Below are positions 46,601 through 55,903 of a stretch of 64,000 nt of DNA, one piece after another. Numbering within the stretch: position 1 is the stretch's first letter; each line of letters starts with the position of its first letter. Below the pieces are notes generated by a model. The model had not been told where the DNA came from. It did not search any database and was given only the letters and a program-made list of their open reading frames with translations. The translations under genes and the position numbers were made by a program. Source of the stretch: Phycisphaeraceae bacterium (GTDB lineage Bacteria; Planctomycetota; Phycisphaerae; Phycisphaerales; UBA1924); the NCBI GenBank assembly GCA_019636655.1, contig JAHBXB010000003.1:186001-250000 (forward strand). The letters are read 5' to 3'.

Positions 46601-48469
46601 ATGATGCCCAAATCGCCCGGACACCCCAGGACGGCGTCGGCGAGCGCCCAGCACCCCGCTCAGCGACCCGCGCTCCCGGCCGCCACCATGGTCACCGGCC
46701 TCCTCTTGCTCGAAGTCACGATCGCCGCAACCCTGATGCTCGCAATGGAGAGCATCTGGAAGTTCGCTCTCCCGGGCTGCGGCGGATCCCAGAGCCCCTG
46801 CGCCAAGGCCTCCCAGAGCATCTGGGGCACGATTCCCGGCCTCGGATGGCCCGTCTCCTTCGCCGGCCTGGCGTTCTGGACAGGTGTACTTCACGCCTGG
46901 ATCGCCGCGTGGGTGACCGGGGTGATCCCCATGTGGCTTCGGTGGTTCATCCGTGCCGGCGCGATCGTTTCCCTCTTCTTCATCACAGTGTCCATATGGA
47001 CCGGCATCCTCTGCCCCTATTGCCTCACCGCACACGGCGCCAACCTGCTCCTCTGGGTCCTCGCCGAGTTCCTCGATCGCGCTCCCTCGCCGCAGCCAAC
47101 CCGCCGATGGCCGCTCCCCCTCGCCGGCGCCACCGGCGCCTTGGCCCTCATCGTGCTTCTCACCCTCCACGCCCAGGCCGAGCGGGCCGTCGAGATGGAT
47201 CGCCAGGCCAGCTCCCGCGAGATCATCAAGCACTCCACCCAGCAACCCGACACCGCCCCGCCCGCGGCCGCACGCCCCGATCAGCCCGCCCACGTCTTCA
47301 CCGGCCGCTACCGCGAAGGCCCGGAGAAGTCCCCAATCCGCGTTGTCGTCTTCTCCGACTACCAGTGCCCCGACTGCCGCATCATCGAGAGCCAGATCCG
47401 TCAGATCTCCGACCGCCCCGATGTCTCCATCTCGCACAAGCACTTTCCGCTCTGCACGGAATGCAATCCCTCGGCCCCGAACCTGCACGTGAACGCGTGC
47501 AACGCGGCACGCGCCGCCGAAGCCGCGGGCATCGTCGGCGGAAACGACGCGTTCTGGACCATGCACCGCTGGCTCTTTGATCGCGCCGGCCAGTTTACCC
47601 AATCCGATCTCCGCGCCCAGGTCGAATCCATGGGCCTCGACTGGGTCCGCTTCCAGACGGCCATGTCCGCCGCGTCGACCACCGACCTCATCAAGTCCGA
47701 CATCGCCGAAGGAACCTCCCTCGGCATCTTCCGCACCCCCATGATCTTCATCAACGGTGTCGAGATGAAGGGCTGGGTTGCCGGCCAGGCCGTGGCGAGA
47801 ACGGTCGCCGACGTCGCCGCGGCCAACCCGCCCGCCCGTACCGCCGCCGCCGATCGCCCCCCCACCGCCGCCGAGAAGTACGTCGCCGACTGGCGCGACA
47901 ACCCCGCCATCCCGGTCGCCCCCCGCCCCACGTCCTACGCCATCGGCCCCGCCGACGCCAAGATCCGCATGATCGTCTTCGGCGACTACTTCGTCCCCCT
48001 GGCCGCCGAGGCCGACGCCGCCGTTCGCGCCCTCGCCGACTCCCGCGGCGACATCCGCTACGAATACCGCTTCTTCCCCTTCAGCCGCGCGTGCAATCCC
48101 AACGTCGGCGCCGACGCGTACCCCCTCGCCTGCCGGGCCGCCGCGGCCGCCGAAGCCGCCGGGCAGATCGGCGGCGCTGAGGCCTTTTGGAAGATGCACG
48201 CCTGGCTCCAGAAGAATGCCCAGGGCCTCTCGGACGCCTCGATCCGGCAGGCCGCCACCTCGATGGGCCTGGACGCCAACGCCCTGCTGGACCGGATGAA
48301 CTCCCCCTCTGTCGCCGCCGCGATCCAGGCCGATGTACATGCCGCGGCCCGCGCCGGCGTCAACGGCATCCCCACCGTGATCATCAACGACCGCACGATG
48401 CCTCGCTGGCGGCTCGATGGCGCTTCGGTTCTCGAACAGGCCGTCAACGAGTCGGCGGGCCGCAAGTGA
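46601..48469 (+). CDS. VKOR-DsbA-DsbA fusion, disulfide-forming membrane protein
   Basis: 622 residues. The N-terminal part is a vitamin K epoxide reductase domain with several membrane helices, loop cysteines (PGCGGSQSPCAK) and the redox pair CPYC (Cys138/141). After a linker comes a DsbA-like thioredoxin domain with active site YQCPDCR (Cys256/259) and a CTECNPS...NACNAA pair. A second DsbA-like domain from about residue 452 has FGDYFVPLAAEA where CxxC should be (461-470), so it lacks both catalytic cysteines, though it keeps the ACNPN...LAC pair. The VKOR part would pass electrons from the first DsbA domain to quinone to make disulfides in exported proteins such as the Cys-bounded dockerins. 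The second domain may bind substrate. Confidence 0.88.
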   Translation: MMPKSPGHPRTASASAQHPAQRPALPAATMVTGLLLLEVTIAATLMLAMESIWKFALPGCGGSQSPCAKASQSIWGTIPGLGWPVSFAGLAFWTGVLHAWIAAWVTGVIPMWLRWFIRAGAIVSLFFITVSIWTGILCPYCLTAHGANLLLWVLAEFLDRAPSPQPTRRWPLPLAGATGALALIVLLTLHAQAERAVEMDRQASSREIIKHSTQQPDTAPPAAARPDQPAHVFTGRYREGPEKSPIRVVVFSDYQCPDCRIIESQIRQISDRPDVSISHKHFPLCTECNPSAPNLHVNACNAARAAEAAGIVGGNDAFWTMHRWLFDRAGQFTQSDLRAQVESMGLDWVRFQTAMSAASTTDLIKSDIAEGTSLGIFRTPMIFINGVEMKGWVAGQAVARTVADVAAANPPARTAAADRPPTAAEKYVADWRDNPAIPVAPRPTSYAIGPADAKIRMIVFGDYFVPLAAEADAAVRALADSRGDIRYEYRFFPFSRACNPNVGADAYPLACRAAAAAEAAGQIGGAEAFWKMHAWLQKNAQGLSDASIRQAATSMGLDANALLDRMNSPSVAAAIQADVHAAARAGVNGIPTVIINDRTMPRWRLDGASVLEQAVNESAGRK

Positions 48470-48484
48470 TCCGCAGCCGTTGCA

Positions 48485-48598
48485 TCAGAGCGAGTTGAGC
48501 ACCACCATCACGATCAGCCCGCCGATGCAGACGACCGCGATGGCCACCAGCACAAACGCCATGAAGTTGCCCATCTTCGTCTTCTGCTTCAGTGTCAT
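48485..48598 (-). CDS. 37-residue single-helix membrane protein
   Basis: Short frame from an ATG at 48598 with AGGAAG 8 nt upstream to a TGA at 48485. The N-terminus is basic (MTLKQKTKMG), then one long hydrophobic helix NFMAFVLVAIAVVCIGG and LIVMVVLNSL. The clear ribosome-binding site and coherent membrane-protein composition support a real gene. Upstream of it on the same strand lie thiS-thiG. Function unknown. Confidence 0.6.
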   Translation of the reverse strand: MTLKQKTKMGNFMAFVLVAIAVVCIGGLIVMVVLNSL

Positions 48599-48652
48599 GA
48601 CGCACGCTTCCTGTCGTTGATTGGCCCCACCACCGTCAGCATACCTCGAAAC

Positions 48653-49519
48653 CTACTCACCGGGAATGTACGACACCACGCCTTCCCACGGCGACGACGC
48701 CGACGCGTACAACCTCTTGGGGATCCGCCCAGCCAGGTACGACTTCCTCCCGGCGATCGTCCCCAGTCGCATCGCCTCGGCCATCATCACCGGATCCTTC
48801 GCCGATGCGACCGCCGTGTTGAGCAGCACGCCGTCGGCCCCAAGTTCCATCGCCTGTGACACGTCGCTCGCGACCCCGACCCCCGCATCGACAATCACCG
48901 GGTACGCGGGATCCCCCTGCTTGAGCGCCTCCAGGCACAGCACGATGCTGTTGCGGTTCAGGATTCCCTGCCCCGAGCCGATCGGCGAGCCCGCCGGCAT
49001 CACGCTCGTCGCCCCCGCGTCCCTCAGGCGAACGGCCACGATCGGATCGTCCGACGAATAGCACAGCACCTCGAACCCGTCCTTGACCAGCTCGCGGCAC
49101 GCCTCCAGCGTTCCCACCGGATCGGGGAGCAGCGTCTTCTTGTCCCCCAGCACTTCCAGCTTGACCCAGGACGCCCCTGCATTCCCCAGTTGCTCCAGGA
49201 TCTCGCGCCCCAGCCTCGCCACCCGCACCGCGTCCGACGCCGTGAAGCACCCCGCCGTGTTGGGCAGGATCGTGTACCGCGACGTGTCAATGGACTGGAG
49301 CAGGCTCTCCCCCTTGTCGTTGTACAGCCGCTCTCGCCGCACAGCCACCGTCACCACCTCGGAGCCCGACACCTCGAGGGCCCGCTGCATGGTGGAGAGG
49401 TCGGTGTACTTCCCCGTCCCGACGATCAACCGGCTCTTGAAGCGGCGACGTCCGAGAACCAGCCCGTCCTCCGGCCCCGCCGCCACGCCGTTGCTGCCAA
49501 GTGATGCCGCGCTCGTCAT
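48653..49519 (-). CDS. thiG: Thiazole synthase ThiG
   Basis: 288 residues, normal length plus a short N-terminal extension. TIM-barrel with the Schiff-base Lys in WVKLEVLGD, the phosphate-binding [14 protein letters not shown] and late [17 protein letters not shown], all diagnostic. It forms thiazole phosphate from deoxyxylulose phosphate, dehydroglycine and the thiocarboxylate sulfur carried by ThiS. It follows thiS by 31 bp on the same strand, so the two are an operon; no thiazole-side thiO/thiH or TPP riboswitch is seen here. Confidence 0.95.
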   Translation of the reverse strand: MTSAASLGSNGVAAGPEDGLVLGRRRFKSRLIVGTGKYTDLSTMQRALEVSGSEVVTVAVRRERLYNDKGESLLQSIDTSRYTILPNTAGCFTASDAVRVARLGREILEQLGNAGASWVKLEVLGDKKTLLPDPVGTLEACRELVKDGFEVLCYSSDDPIVAVRLRDAGATSVMPAGSPIGSGQGILNRNSIVLCLEALKQGDPAYPVIVDAGVGVASDVSQAMELGADGVLLNTAVASAKDPVMMAEAMRLGTIAGRKSYLAGRIPKRLYASASSPWEGVVSYIPGE

Positions 49520-49550
49520 CGCGTGCCGCTCCTTCTGCCGCGCCCCTGTC

Positions 49551-49751
49551 TCACCCGCCGCCCACCAGCGTCACAACCTCGACGCGGTCCCCCTCACGAA
49601 GCGGCTCCAGCCCGTGCTTGGCCTTGGTCACCAGCCGCTGGTTCACCTCCACGGCGCACGGCTGGCGATCAAGCCCGAGTTCCTTGAGCAGCGACTCCAC
49701 TGTTGCCCCCTCGGCCGCGTTCCGCTGCTCTCCATTGACCACGATCTTCAT
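49551..49751 (-). CDS. thiS: Sulfur carrier protein ThiS
   Basis: 66 residues, ubiquitin-like beta-grasp: [19 protein letters not shown] at the start and [10 protein letters not shown] at the end. The C-terminal Gly-Gly is adenylated and converted to a thiocarboxylate that donates sulfur to ThiG. Here the terminus is three Gly. First gene of the thiS-thiG pair. Confidence 0.92.
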   Translation of the reverse strand: MKIVVNGEQRNAAEGATVESLLKELGLDRQPCAVEVNQRLVTKAKHGLEPLREGDRVEVVTLVGGG

Positions 49752-49880
49752 CTTGAAGTGTAGCGATCAGCCACCGGCCACCCCGTCTCCCGCACCAGCC
49801 CGCACCCGCGTCCCCCATGCCCCGGTACGATCTACATGGACGCCCTGCGTCGGCGGATCCATGACTCCCGAGAGGCAAGC

Positions 49881-51155
49881 ATGAGGCCCATCCCTCGTCT
49901 ACTGACCGCGCTTGCCCTTGCCCTGGTTCTCATCCCCTTCTGGGGTTGCAAACCACGGCACACCTACAGCCAGGCCACGCCCGACGATGTGGTCAAGTCC
50001 GCGGTCGAGATGGTCAAGAACAACGAGGCCAACCGCCTGAGCGATCTGGTCTTCGCCGAATCCGCGCACATGCGTGCCGTGCTCGATCGCCTCGGCGTTT
50101 TCCTGGGCCACCTCCAGCAACTCGCCGGCGCAATCCAGGAGCGATTCCCCGAAGAGGTCGCCCGCCGAAAGGCCGAGGCCCAGCTCGCCGCGAGCGACCC
50201 GAACTCCAAGGCCGGCGGGCTGCTGTCCCGTGTCCTTTCCGGCGGCTCCTCTCAGGGCGGCATCCAGGTTCAGCGTTCCGGCGGCGACCGCGGGCGCCGA
50301 GGCATCAACATCTCGGTCAACGCCGGTCCCGGCGGGATCAACGCCGCCGCCGGCCCCGCCGACCGCTCGCAGGGCGTCTCCGAGGACGAACTCAAGAACC
50401 TGGTCGCCGACCTCTTCGCCGACCCGTACTCCTGGATTGACCAGAACACACCCCGCCTCGCGACGATCAAGATCGCCGACGACCTCGCTACCGTCACGCT
50501 CGACAACGAGATCATCCTGCCGCCCGTCGGAATCCCCCTCAAGGAGGACGGCGGGCGCTGGTACGTCGCCCTCCCGACCCACCTCCCGCCCCTCTCGAAG
50601 TACATGCCCCGCACCAAGGCGGAGTGGGACATCATCGCGTCCACCATCCACGTCCTCGACAACACCGTGCTCGAACTCACCGACGATGTCCGCTCAGGCC
50701 GCCTTGCCAGCCTCAAATCGATCGCTGATGATGCCGGCCGGAAGACCCTCATGCCCATCATGTTCGCCGGCGCTTCGTACATGAAGGTCATGGACATCCG
50801 CGAGAAGCGAGAGTCGCTTGGAAAGCAGTTCTCCAAGCGCAAGGCCGACTGGCTCGACGCCCGCCGCGCCGAGTCCGGCGCCCGCGGCCACGACGACGCC
50901 ATGCCCGACTTGCTCGCCGCCACCATCGACGACCTCGCACCCAAATCGCTCGACCGGCTCGCCACCCGCGACAAGCGCCCGAAGATCTCCGAGATGACCG
51001 ACGCGTCCTTCGCCGAGTTTCTCGAGGGCCTGCTCGCCGAGGAGGGCCTCAAGGTCTCCCTCTCGCTCCCCCTTCAGGGTCCCAGGGTCGACGCCGCGAT
51101 CGAAGCATGGGAACGCTCCCGGCCTCGCGGCACCGTTGCCAACGCCCGGAAGTAA
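49881..51155 (+). CDS. Hypothetical lipoprotein
   Basis: 424 residues. Signal peptide with lipobox LIPFWGC, so probably membrane-anchored. The rest is mixed alpha/beta with a Gly/Arg-rich spacer (RSGGDRGRRGINIS, about residues 130-150) and no family I recognise. The ATG at 49881 follows GAGAGGC and places the signal peptide first. The far frame start at 49836 is less likely. Convergent with the small lipoprotein gene at 51170. Confidence 0.7.
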   Translation: MRPIPRLLTALALALVLIPFWGCKPRHTYSQATPDDVVKSAVEMVKNNEANRLSDLVFAESAHMRAVLDRLGVFLGHLQQLAGAIQERFPEEVARRKAEAQLAASDPNSKAGGLLSRVLSGGSSQGGIQVQRSGGDRGRRGINISVNAGPGGINAAAGPADRSQGVSEDELKNLVADLFADPYSWIDQNTPRLATIKIADDLATVTLDNEIILPPVGIPLKEDGGRWYVALPTHLPPLSKYMPRTKAEWDIIASTIHVLDNTVLELTDDVRSGRLASLKSIADDAGRKTLMPIMFAGASYMKVMDIREKRESLGKQFSKRKADWLDARRAESGARGHDDAMPDLLAATIDDLAPKSLDRLATRDKRPKISEMTDASFAEFLEGLLAEEGLKVSLSLPLQGPRVDAAIEAWERSRPRGTVANARK

Positions 51156-51169
51156 GCCAATCCCCGCAA

Positions 51170-51574
51170 CTACCGCCCGATGCTCGCCAGCACCTCGTCG
51201 AGGATGGCATAGCTCGCCCCCTCGTCCCCCCAGGGGCTGACGTACACCTCGACCACGGTGCCAGACTTGGTCACCCACGACTCGACCGTCGTCGTCTCAT
51301 GCTCGGCGGACTTCGGGCCCCGTCCCTGGACGACCGCCCGATCCTCCGTGTGCGGGTCAATGAACACCGAGTACCCCCGCTTCCGCAGCGTCCGCTCGGC
51401 CGCCGCGGCAATCGTCTGCACCGAGACCTCCGGGCCCAGCTCCGTCTTCAGCCGGCCGAAGGAGTACCCCGCCGCGACGCCAGACCGCCCGGCGGACCCG
51501 GGCGATGAGCACGCGGCCAACACCAGGACTCCCCCCAGCTTGAAACCCATCAGGATTTGACGCGTACGGGTCAT
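51170..51574 (-). CDS. Small hypothetical lipoprotein
   Basis: 134 residues with a lipobox VLVLAAC after a basic, hydrophobic signal segment. The mature part is one alpha/beta domain (AAAAERTLRKRGYSVFIDPH; GTVVEVYVSPWGDE), the kind seen in DUF3568-like lipoproteins, of unknown function. Stop codon 14 bp from the converging lipoprotein gene. Confidence 0.7.
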   Translation of the reverse strand: MTRTRQILMGFKLGGVLVLAACSSPGSAGRSGVAAGYSFGRLKTELGPEVSVQTIAAAAERTLRKRGYSVFIDPHTEDRAVVQGRGPKSAEHETTTVESWVTKSGTVVEVYVSPWGDEGASYAILDEVLASIGR

Positions 51575-51759
51575 AACCGATCACTATCAGATCGGCTTGC
51601 CCCGGCCCGTGTGTTCACCAGCCACGCCCCCCGCAGGCCCGAATCTTTCCGGCTCCTGGGAACTCTCGGTCAATCGTGGTAGTCTGTAGCGTCCTCATGG
51701 ACCGTCTCTGTGGCGGTCGGTTCGGTTCACAGTCCCTCGTGGGAAGGAGAGACCTGCAC

Positions 51760-54700
51760 ATGAAGCTCCTGGTTGCCGCATTCCTCGCGGCCGTTGTGAC
51801 TACGTCGATTTCGCTCGCCGCAGCCACGAATACGGCAACACAGCCCACACCGATCCAGTTCCGAACTGGCCCGGCAGTCCTCTCCCCTCTGGCCGATGGA
51901 CCCGGCCGCACCGCCCCGCTCGCGGCGATCGCCGGCAAAAACGGTGGGCACGCGGTCGTGCAGTTCTCGGGCCCGGTTTCGCTGGCCGACCGCGGCGTCA
52001 TGGAGGCAGCCGGCCTCCGCCTGCAGAATCCCCTGGGCTCCAATGCCTTCTTTGCCTCCGTCTCCAAACCCGACATCAAGTCGTTGGACCAGGTGGCCTC
52101 GCTCATCGCAGTTTCCGCCATTCGCCCCGAGTGGAAGCTGCACCCCTTCCTCGCCGACATGGCCCCCCCCGCCTACACCGTCGTGGCCGGCAAGGACCAA
52201 GACGCTATCGTCGCCGTGAACGTCATGTTCCACGCCGACGACGCGATGGGCCTCACCGGCATCCGGATGCTCCAGAAGTACAAGGCGACAGTCATCGGCG
52301 AACTGCGCAGCCTCCCGGTAATGGTCGCCGAAATGCCCCTGGCCAATATCCTCGCACTCGCCGGCGAGGACTCGGTCATGTGGATTGAGTCCCCCTACCC
52401 GGCAATGTCCGTCACCTCCGTCGCCACGCACATCGGTGCCGTTACCGAAGCCTCCAAGGCTCTCGCGGCCGCCGCAGTGGCCAACGACTCCAACCGCGCC
52501 CGCGTCGGCGCCGACACACTGAACGGCCCCGCCTACTCGCTCGACGGCGCCGGCATCCGCCCGTTCGTCTACGACGCCGGCTCCGCCCGCCTCACCCACC
52601 AGACCTTTAGTTCTACCGGTGGCGGTGGGCAGCGCATTATCAGTGTTGATGGAGCCTCGGTCTCATCCCACTCGACCCACGTCGCGGGTACGGTCGCCGG
52701 CAACGGCGCTGGAGAAGGCGGCAACATCCACCGTGGAATGGCCCCGGCGGCCTTTATTCTCTCGGGCGCCCTGAACACCGGCGTTGGCACCGGCACGTAT
52801 TTCCTCTACGACCGCGTCTGCGACCTCGAGGCCGACTACACCCTCGCCTTCGCCGCTCCGAACAGCGCTGATATCGCCAACAACTCCATCGGCACCAACA
52901 CCGAGACCAACGGCTTCCCCTGCTCCCTCCAGGGCGACTACGGCGTCACCGACGCCCTCCTTGACTCCCTGGTCCGCGGCAGCCTCGGACGACCCATCCG
53001 CGTCGTCTGGGCCAACGGCAACGAGCGCCAGGGCAATCGCTGCGACGTCGAAGGCTTCGGCGATTACTTCTCCACCGCCCCGCCAGCGACCGCCAAGAAC
53101 CACATCACCGTCGGCGCGCTCAACTCCAACAACGACTCCATGACCACCTTCTCCTCCTGGGGCCCCACCGACGACGGCCGCCTCAAGCCCGACATCTCCG
53201 CCCCCGGCTGCCAGTCCGACGGCGACAACACGGTCACCAGTTCAACGAGCGCCAGCGACACGTCCTACGGCGGGTCTTGCGGCACCTCGATGGCCTGCCC
53301 GACCGTGACCGGCGTGAGCACCCTCCTCCTCCAGCAGTTCCGCCGCACCTTCCCCGGTGCCGACGACCCGCGGAACTCCACGCTCAAGCTCTGGCTCACC
53401 CACACCGCCCTTGACCTGCTGACCCCCGGCCCCGACTACCAGACCGGCTACGGGTCCATGCGCGGCATCCCCGCTGCGGACTTCGTCATTTCCGGCGCCT
53501 ACCTCGAGGCCCAGATCAACCAGGGCGAGACCTTCCAGCGGACCATCGAGGTCGCCGGCGGCCAGCCCCTGAAGATCAGCCTCGCGTGGGACGACGCGCC
53601 TGGCACCCCGAACACCACCGGTGCTTCGACCCTGGTGAACGACCTCGACCTCCGCCTCATCGCCCCGAACGATGCCGTCTTCTACCCCTGGACCCTCGAT
53701 CCGGCCAACCCCAGCGCGGCCGCCGTTCGCACGACCCCGAACCGCAGGGACAACATCGAGCAGGTTCTCGTCGACAACCCGATGCCCGGCACCTGGCGGG
53801 TCGAGGTTATCGGTTTCAACGTCCCCCAGGGCGCCCAGCCGTTCTCTCTTGCCGGCGTCCCCGGTTCGTACAGCGGGCTCTCTCTGAGCCTTGTCACCCA
53901 GATCCCCACCCTCATACTCCCCGGATCTCCTCTGAGCGTGGATGTGGACGTCCTCGCGATCAACCAGTCGCTTGTTCCCGGCTCTGTGAAGGTGTATACC
54001 CGTACCAGCACGAGTGATCCCTTCACATCCGCGCCGATGTCGCTGGTCACCGGCAACCGTTACCGAGCCAATCTCACCGCACCCCTGTGCGGATCCATCC
54101 TGCAGGTGTACTTCGCCGCCGAGGGCGACGCCTCGGGCGCCATTACGCTCCCCAACACCGCCCCCGCAAGCCTCTTCGTCGCCAACGTCGGCGAGACCAA
54201 CGTTGCCTTCGCCGACAACTTCGAGACCGATCAGGGCTGGACCGTCGCCAACACCCCGATCGCGGGCGGTACCTTCGCCGGCGCGTGGGAGCGAGGCGTT
54301 CCGATCACACCGGCCGCCACCGGAGCCCCCAGCGTCGACGGCGACGGTTCCGGTTCCTGCTACGTCACCGCGAACAACTCGGTCAGCCCCGACGTCGACT
54401 GGGGCTTCACCGCCCTCACGTCGCCGCAGATCAACGCCCCGAACGGGCCGCTCTCGGTCTCGTACAAGCGGTGGTTCCACCGCACCTCCAGCACCGCCGG
54501 CGGCGACGTTCTCCGCGTTGAGTACTCCCTGAACAACGGAGCCACCTGGACCGACATCGAGGTCTTTGGTTCCGCCTCAGGCACTATCACCGGGTCATGG
54601 ATTTCCCAGGTTGCCACCATCCCCGTCGGCAGTTCTCAACTCCGCCTCCGTTTCACCGCGAACGACAACGCCACCAACTCCACCTCCGTTGAGGCCGCGG

Positions 54701-54936
54701 TGGATGCGGTCATGGTCACATCGATCGCCTGCACCAACCCGCAGACCTGCATCGCCGACTGGGATCACGACACCTTCATCACCCCCAGCGATGTCGCCGC
54801 GTTTATCAACCAGTGGTCGCTTGACCTGACCAACGGCACCCTCCTGGCCGACGTCGATCAGAGCGGCACCGTGGACCCCTCGGACATCGCGACCTTCATC
54901 CAAGCCTGGCTCGCGGCGGTTGCCAACGGCTGCTGA
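51760..54936 (+). CDS. Subtilisin-family (S8) secreted protease with dockerin-like module
   Basis: 1058 residues: signal peptide, I9-like propeptide region, then the S8 catalytic triad in family order: Asp in FVYDAGSAR (about 270), His in SSHSTHVAGT (about 309) and Ser in GGSCGTSMACPT (about 508). A jelly-roll P-like domain follows (LVNDLDLRLIAP...GTWRVEVIGFN), more beta-sandwich material, and the C-terminal Cys-bounded double calcium-loop module (CIADWDHDTFITPSDVAAF; DVDQSGTVDPSDIATF). AAGGAG lies 10 nt before the ATG. Extracellular or surface-held protein degradation. Confidence 0.92.
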   Translation: MKLLVAAFLAAVVTTSISLAAATNTATQPTPIQFRTGPAVLSPLADGPGRTAPLAAIAGKNGGHAVVQFSGPVSLADRGVMEAAGLRLQNPLGSNAFFASVSKPDIKSLDQVASLIAVSAIRPEWKLHPFLADMAPPAYTVVAGKDQDAIVAVNVMFHADDAMGLTGIRMLQKYKATVIGELRSLPVMVAEMPLANILALAGEDSVMWIESPYPAMSVTSVATHIGAVTEASKALAAAAVANDSNRARVGADTLNGPAYSLDGAGIRPFVYDAGSARLTHQTFSSTGGGGQRIISVDGASVSSHSTHVAGTVAGNGAGEGGNIHRGMAPAAFILSGALNTGVGTGTYFLYDRVCDLEADYTLAFAAPNSADIANNSIGTNTETNGFPCSLQGDYGVTDALLDSLVRGSLGRPIRVVWANGNERQGNRCDVEGFGDYFSTAPPATAKNHITVGALNSNNDSMTTFSSWGPTDDGRLKPDISAPGCQSDGDNTVTSSTSASDTSYGGSCGTSMACPTVTGVSTLLLQQFRRTFPGADDPRNSTLKLWLTHTALDLLTPGPDYQTGYGSMRGIPAADFVISGAYLEAQINQGETFQRTIEVAGGQPLKISLAWDDAPGTPNTTGASTLVNDLDLRLIAPNDAVFYPWTLDPANPSAAAVRTTPNRRDNIEQVLVDNPMPGTWRVEVIGFNVPQGAQPFSLAGVPGSYSGLSLSLVTQIPTLILPGSPLSVDVDVLAINQSLVPGSVKVYTRTSTSDPFTSAPMSLVTGNRYRANLTAPLCGSILQVYFAAEGDASGAITLPNTAPASLFVANVGETNVAFADNFETDQGWTVANTPIAGGTFAGAWERGVPITPAATGAPSVDGDGSGSCYVTANNSVSPDVDWGFTALTSPQINAPNGPLSVSYKRWFHRTSSTAGGDVLRVEYSLNNGATWTDIEVFGSASGTITGSWISQVATIPVGSSQLRLRFTANDNATNSTSVEAAVDAVMVTSIACTNPQTCIADWDHDTFITPSDVAAFINQWSLDLTNGTLLADVDQSGTVDPSDIATFIQAWLAAVANGC

Positions 54937-55022
54937 CCCCGGCTCGGGATCATCCACTCGCCGTACTCTTCGGACGGGCCCCGCCACACTCCGTGCGGGG
55001 CCCGTCCCGAGGACGGCCTCCC

Positions 55023-55451
55023 ATGCTGACCTTCAAAGCCGATGGCGGAACATTCTGGTGCAGCGCCGCCGACTGGCTGATGATGGTCCGGCTCGCCAAG
55101 AGCCGCGGCTGGAACCCCTCGGGTATACCCCAGCCCATCGAAGAGGATGGATCGCCCGACTATTCACCTGACGCCTGGAGCTACTCTAAGCCGGGACTGA
55201 CGCTCAAAGTGCCCGATGAGGACGCCCGCGCCTTAGCCGACAGCCTTGAGTCCAGCCTCCCCGATCTTCCCCGGTTTGACGCGCTCGAGGACAAGTCCGT
55301 CAGCCGTCTGGACATGCCGGGCCAGCTCCCTGTCCGCATGATGCGCCCCGGCGCAACCGTCAGCCCCTTCGAGTACTTCAGCGGCATCAACCGCATCGCG
55401 CTCGAACGCTTCATTGCGCTCTGTCGGTCCGGCGGTCTGACCGTTCGGTAG
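55023..55451 (+). CDS. Hypothetical cytoplasmic protein
   Basis: 142 residues from the ATG at 55023, with GAGGA about 9 nt upstream; no signal peptide or membrane helix. Coherent, slightly acidic sequence with Trp-rich start (FWCSAADWLMMVRLAKSRGW) but no recognised domain. The frame reaches 54993 without an extra conserved start. Confidence 0.6.
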   Translation: MLTFKADGGTFWCSAADWLMMVRLAKSRGWNPSGIPQPIEEDGSPDYSPDAWSYSKPGLTLKVPDEDARALADSLESSLPDLPRFDALEDKSVSRLDMPGQLPVRMMRPGATVSPFEYFSGINRIALERFIALCRSGGLTVR

Positions 55452-55540
55452 CCGGCCCCCGCCCGGACTCTCAAAAGCCCGTGGTTTTCGGGCCTCGCGC
55501 AAAAAGGCCGTTTTTTCCGTGCAAACGGCCTGTGACGGCC

Positions 55541-55568
55541 TTGACACTCCCGCTGGAGTAGGTACATT
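55541..55568 (+). promoter_or_regulatory. Sigma-70-type promoter of the GA-rich transcript
   Basis: Exact TTGACA (55541-55546), 16-bp spacer, TACATT (55563-55568). Start of transcription would be near 55575. Confidence 0.6.
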
Positions 55569-55644
55569 GACAATGCCTCAACCGGTCGTTGAGCGCGGCC
55601 TCGTTATCCGACAACCCCGTGCCCCGAAAGGGGAGTAACACGGC

Positions 55645-55738
55645 AGGAGAGAGAGAGGCGGAGAGACGGTCGGAGAACAAGAGAGAGAGGTCCGCAGGAG
55701 AGAGAGAGACTCGGAGCGAGAGAGAGGCGAGAGAGGGC
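55645..55738 (+). repeat. 94-bp GA-rich imperfect repeat tract
   Basis: Runs of GAGAGA interrupted by short non-purine steps (e.g. AGGAGAGAGAGAGGCGGAGA, then AGGAGAGAGAGAGACTCGGA). Strong purine bias on the plus strand, unlike all flanking sequence. Not codon-periodic in any one frame. Confidence 0.85.
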
Positions 55739-55756
55739 ACCCAAATGTCCTCGAAC

Positions 55757-55798
55757 CCCGGCTGCGAACTGACCGGTCGCAGCCGGGATTTTCTTTTT
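55757..55798 (+). terminator. Rho-independent terminator
   Basis: Perfect 11-bp stem (CCCGGCTGCGA at 55757-55767 with TCGCAGCCGGG at 55777-55787), 9-nt loop, then a T-rich tail 55789-55798. Confidence 0.9.
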
Positions 55799-55903
55799 GC
55801 ACCGCGCCATACGATCCTCGGCGCCTTGCACCAACACCCCCGCGGTGGCGTCCATTCGAACTCAGCCGACGCCGAGCCTCGACTCCCCTAAAGAGAGGAT
55901 CTC

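Larger units (their letters stand above)
55575..55798 (+). ncRNA. Candidate small RNA with GA-rich central tract
   Basis: A promoter-like sequence and a strong rho-independent terminator enclose about 220 nt without a convincing gene. A 22-codon frame (55573-55638) starts inside the proposed 5' end, and a GA-rich tract follows. The tract contains many AGGAG/GGAGAG elements that resemble ribosome-binding sites. A regulatory RNA is the leading idea; a leader with a tiny peptide is the alternative. Confidence 0.45.

Noticed and set aside
46511-48340. 609-codon minus-strand frame
   Set aside because: Antisense to the VKOR-DsbA-DsbA gene; Gly-rich composition is an artefact of GC bias.
49752-49880. 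TPP riboswitch upstream of thiS
   Set aside because: No CTGAGA or TGAACCTGATC-like thi-box elements in the leader on the minus strand.
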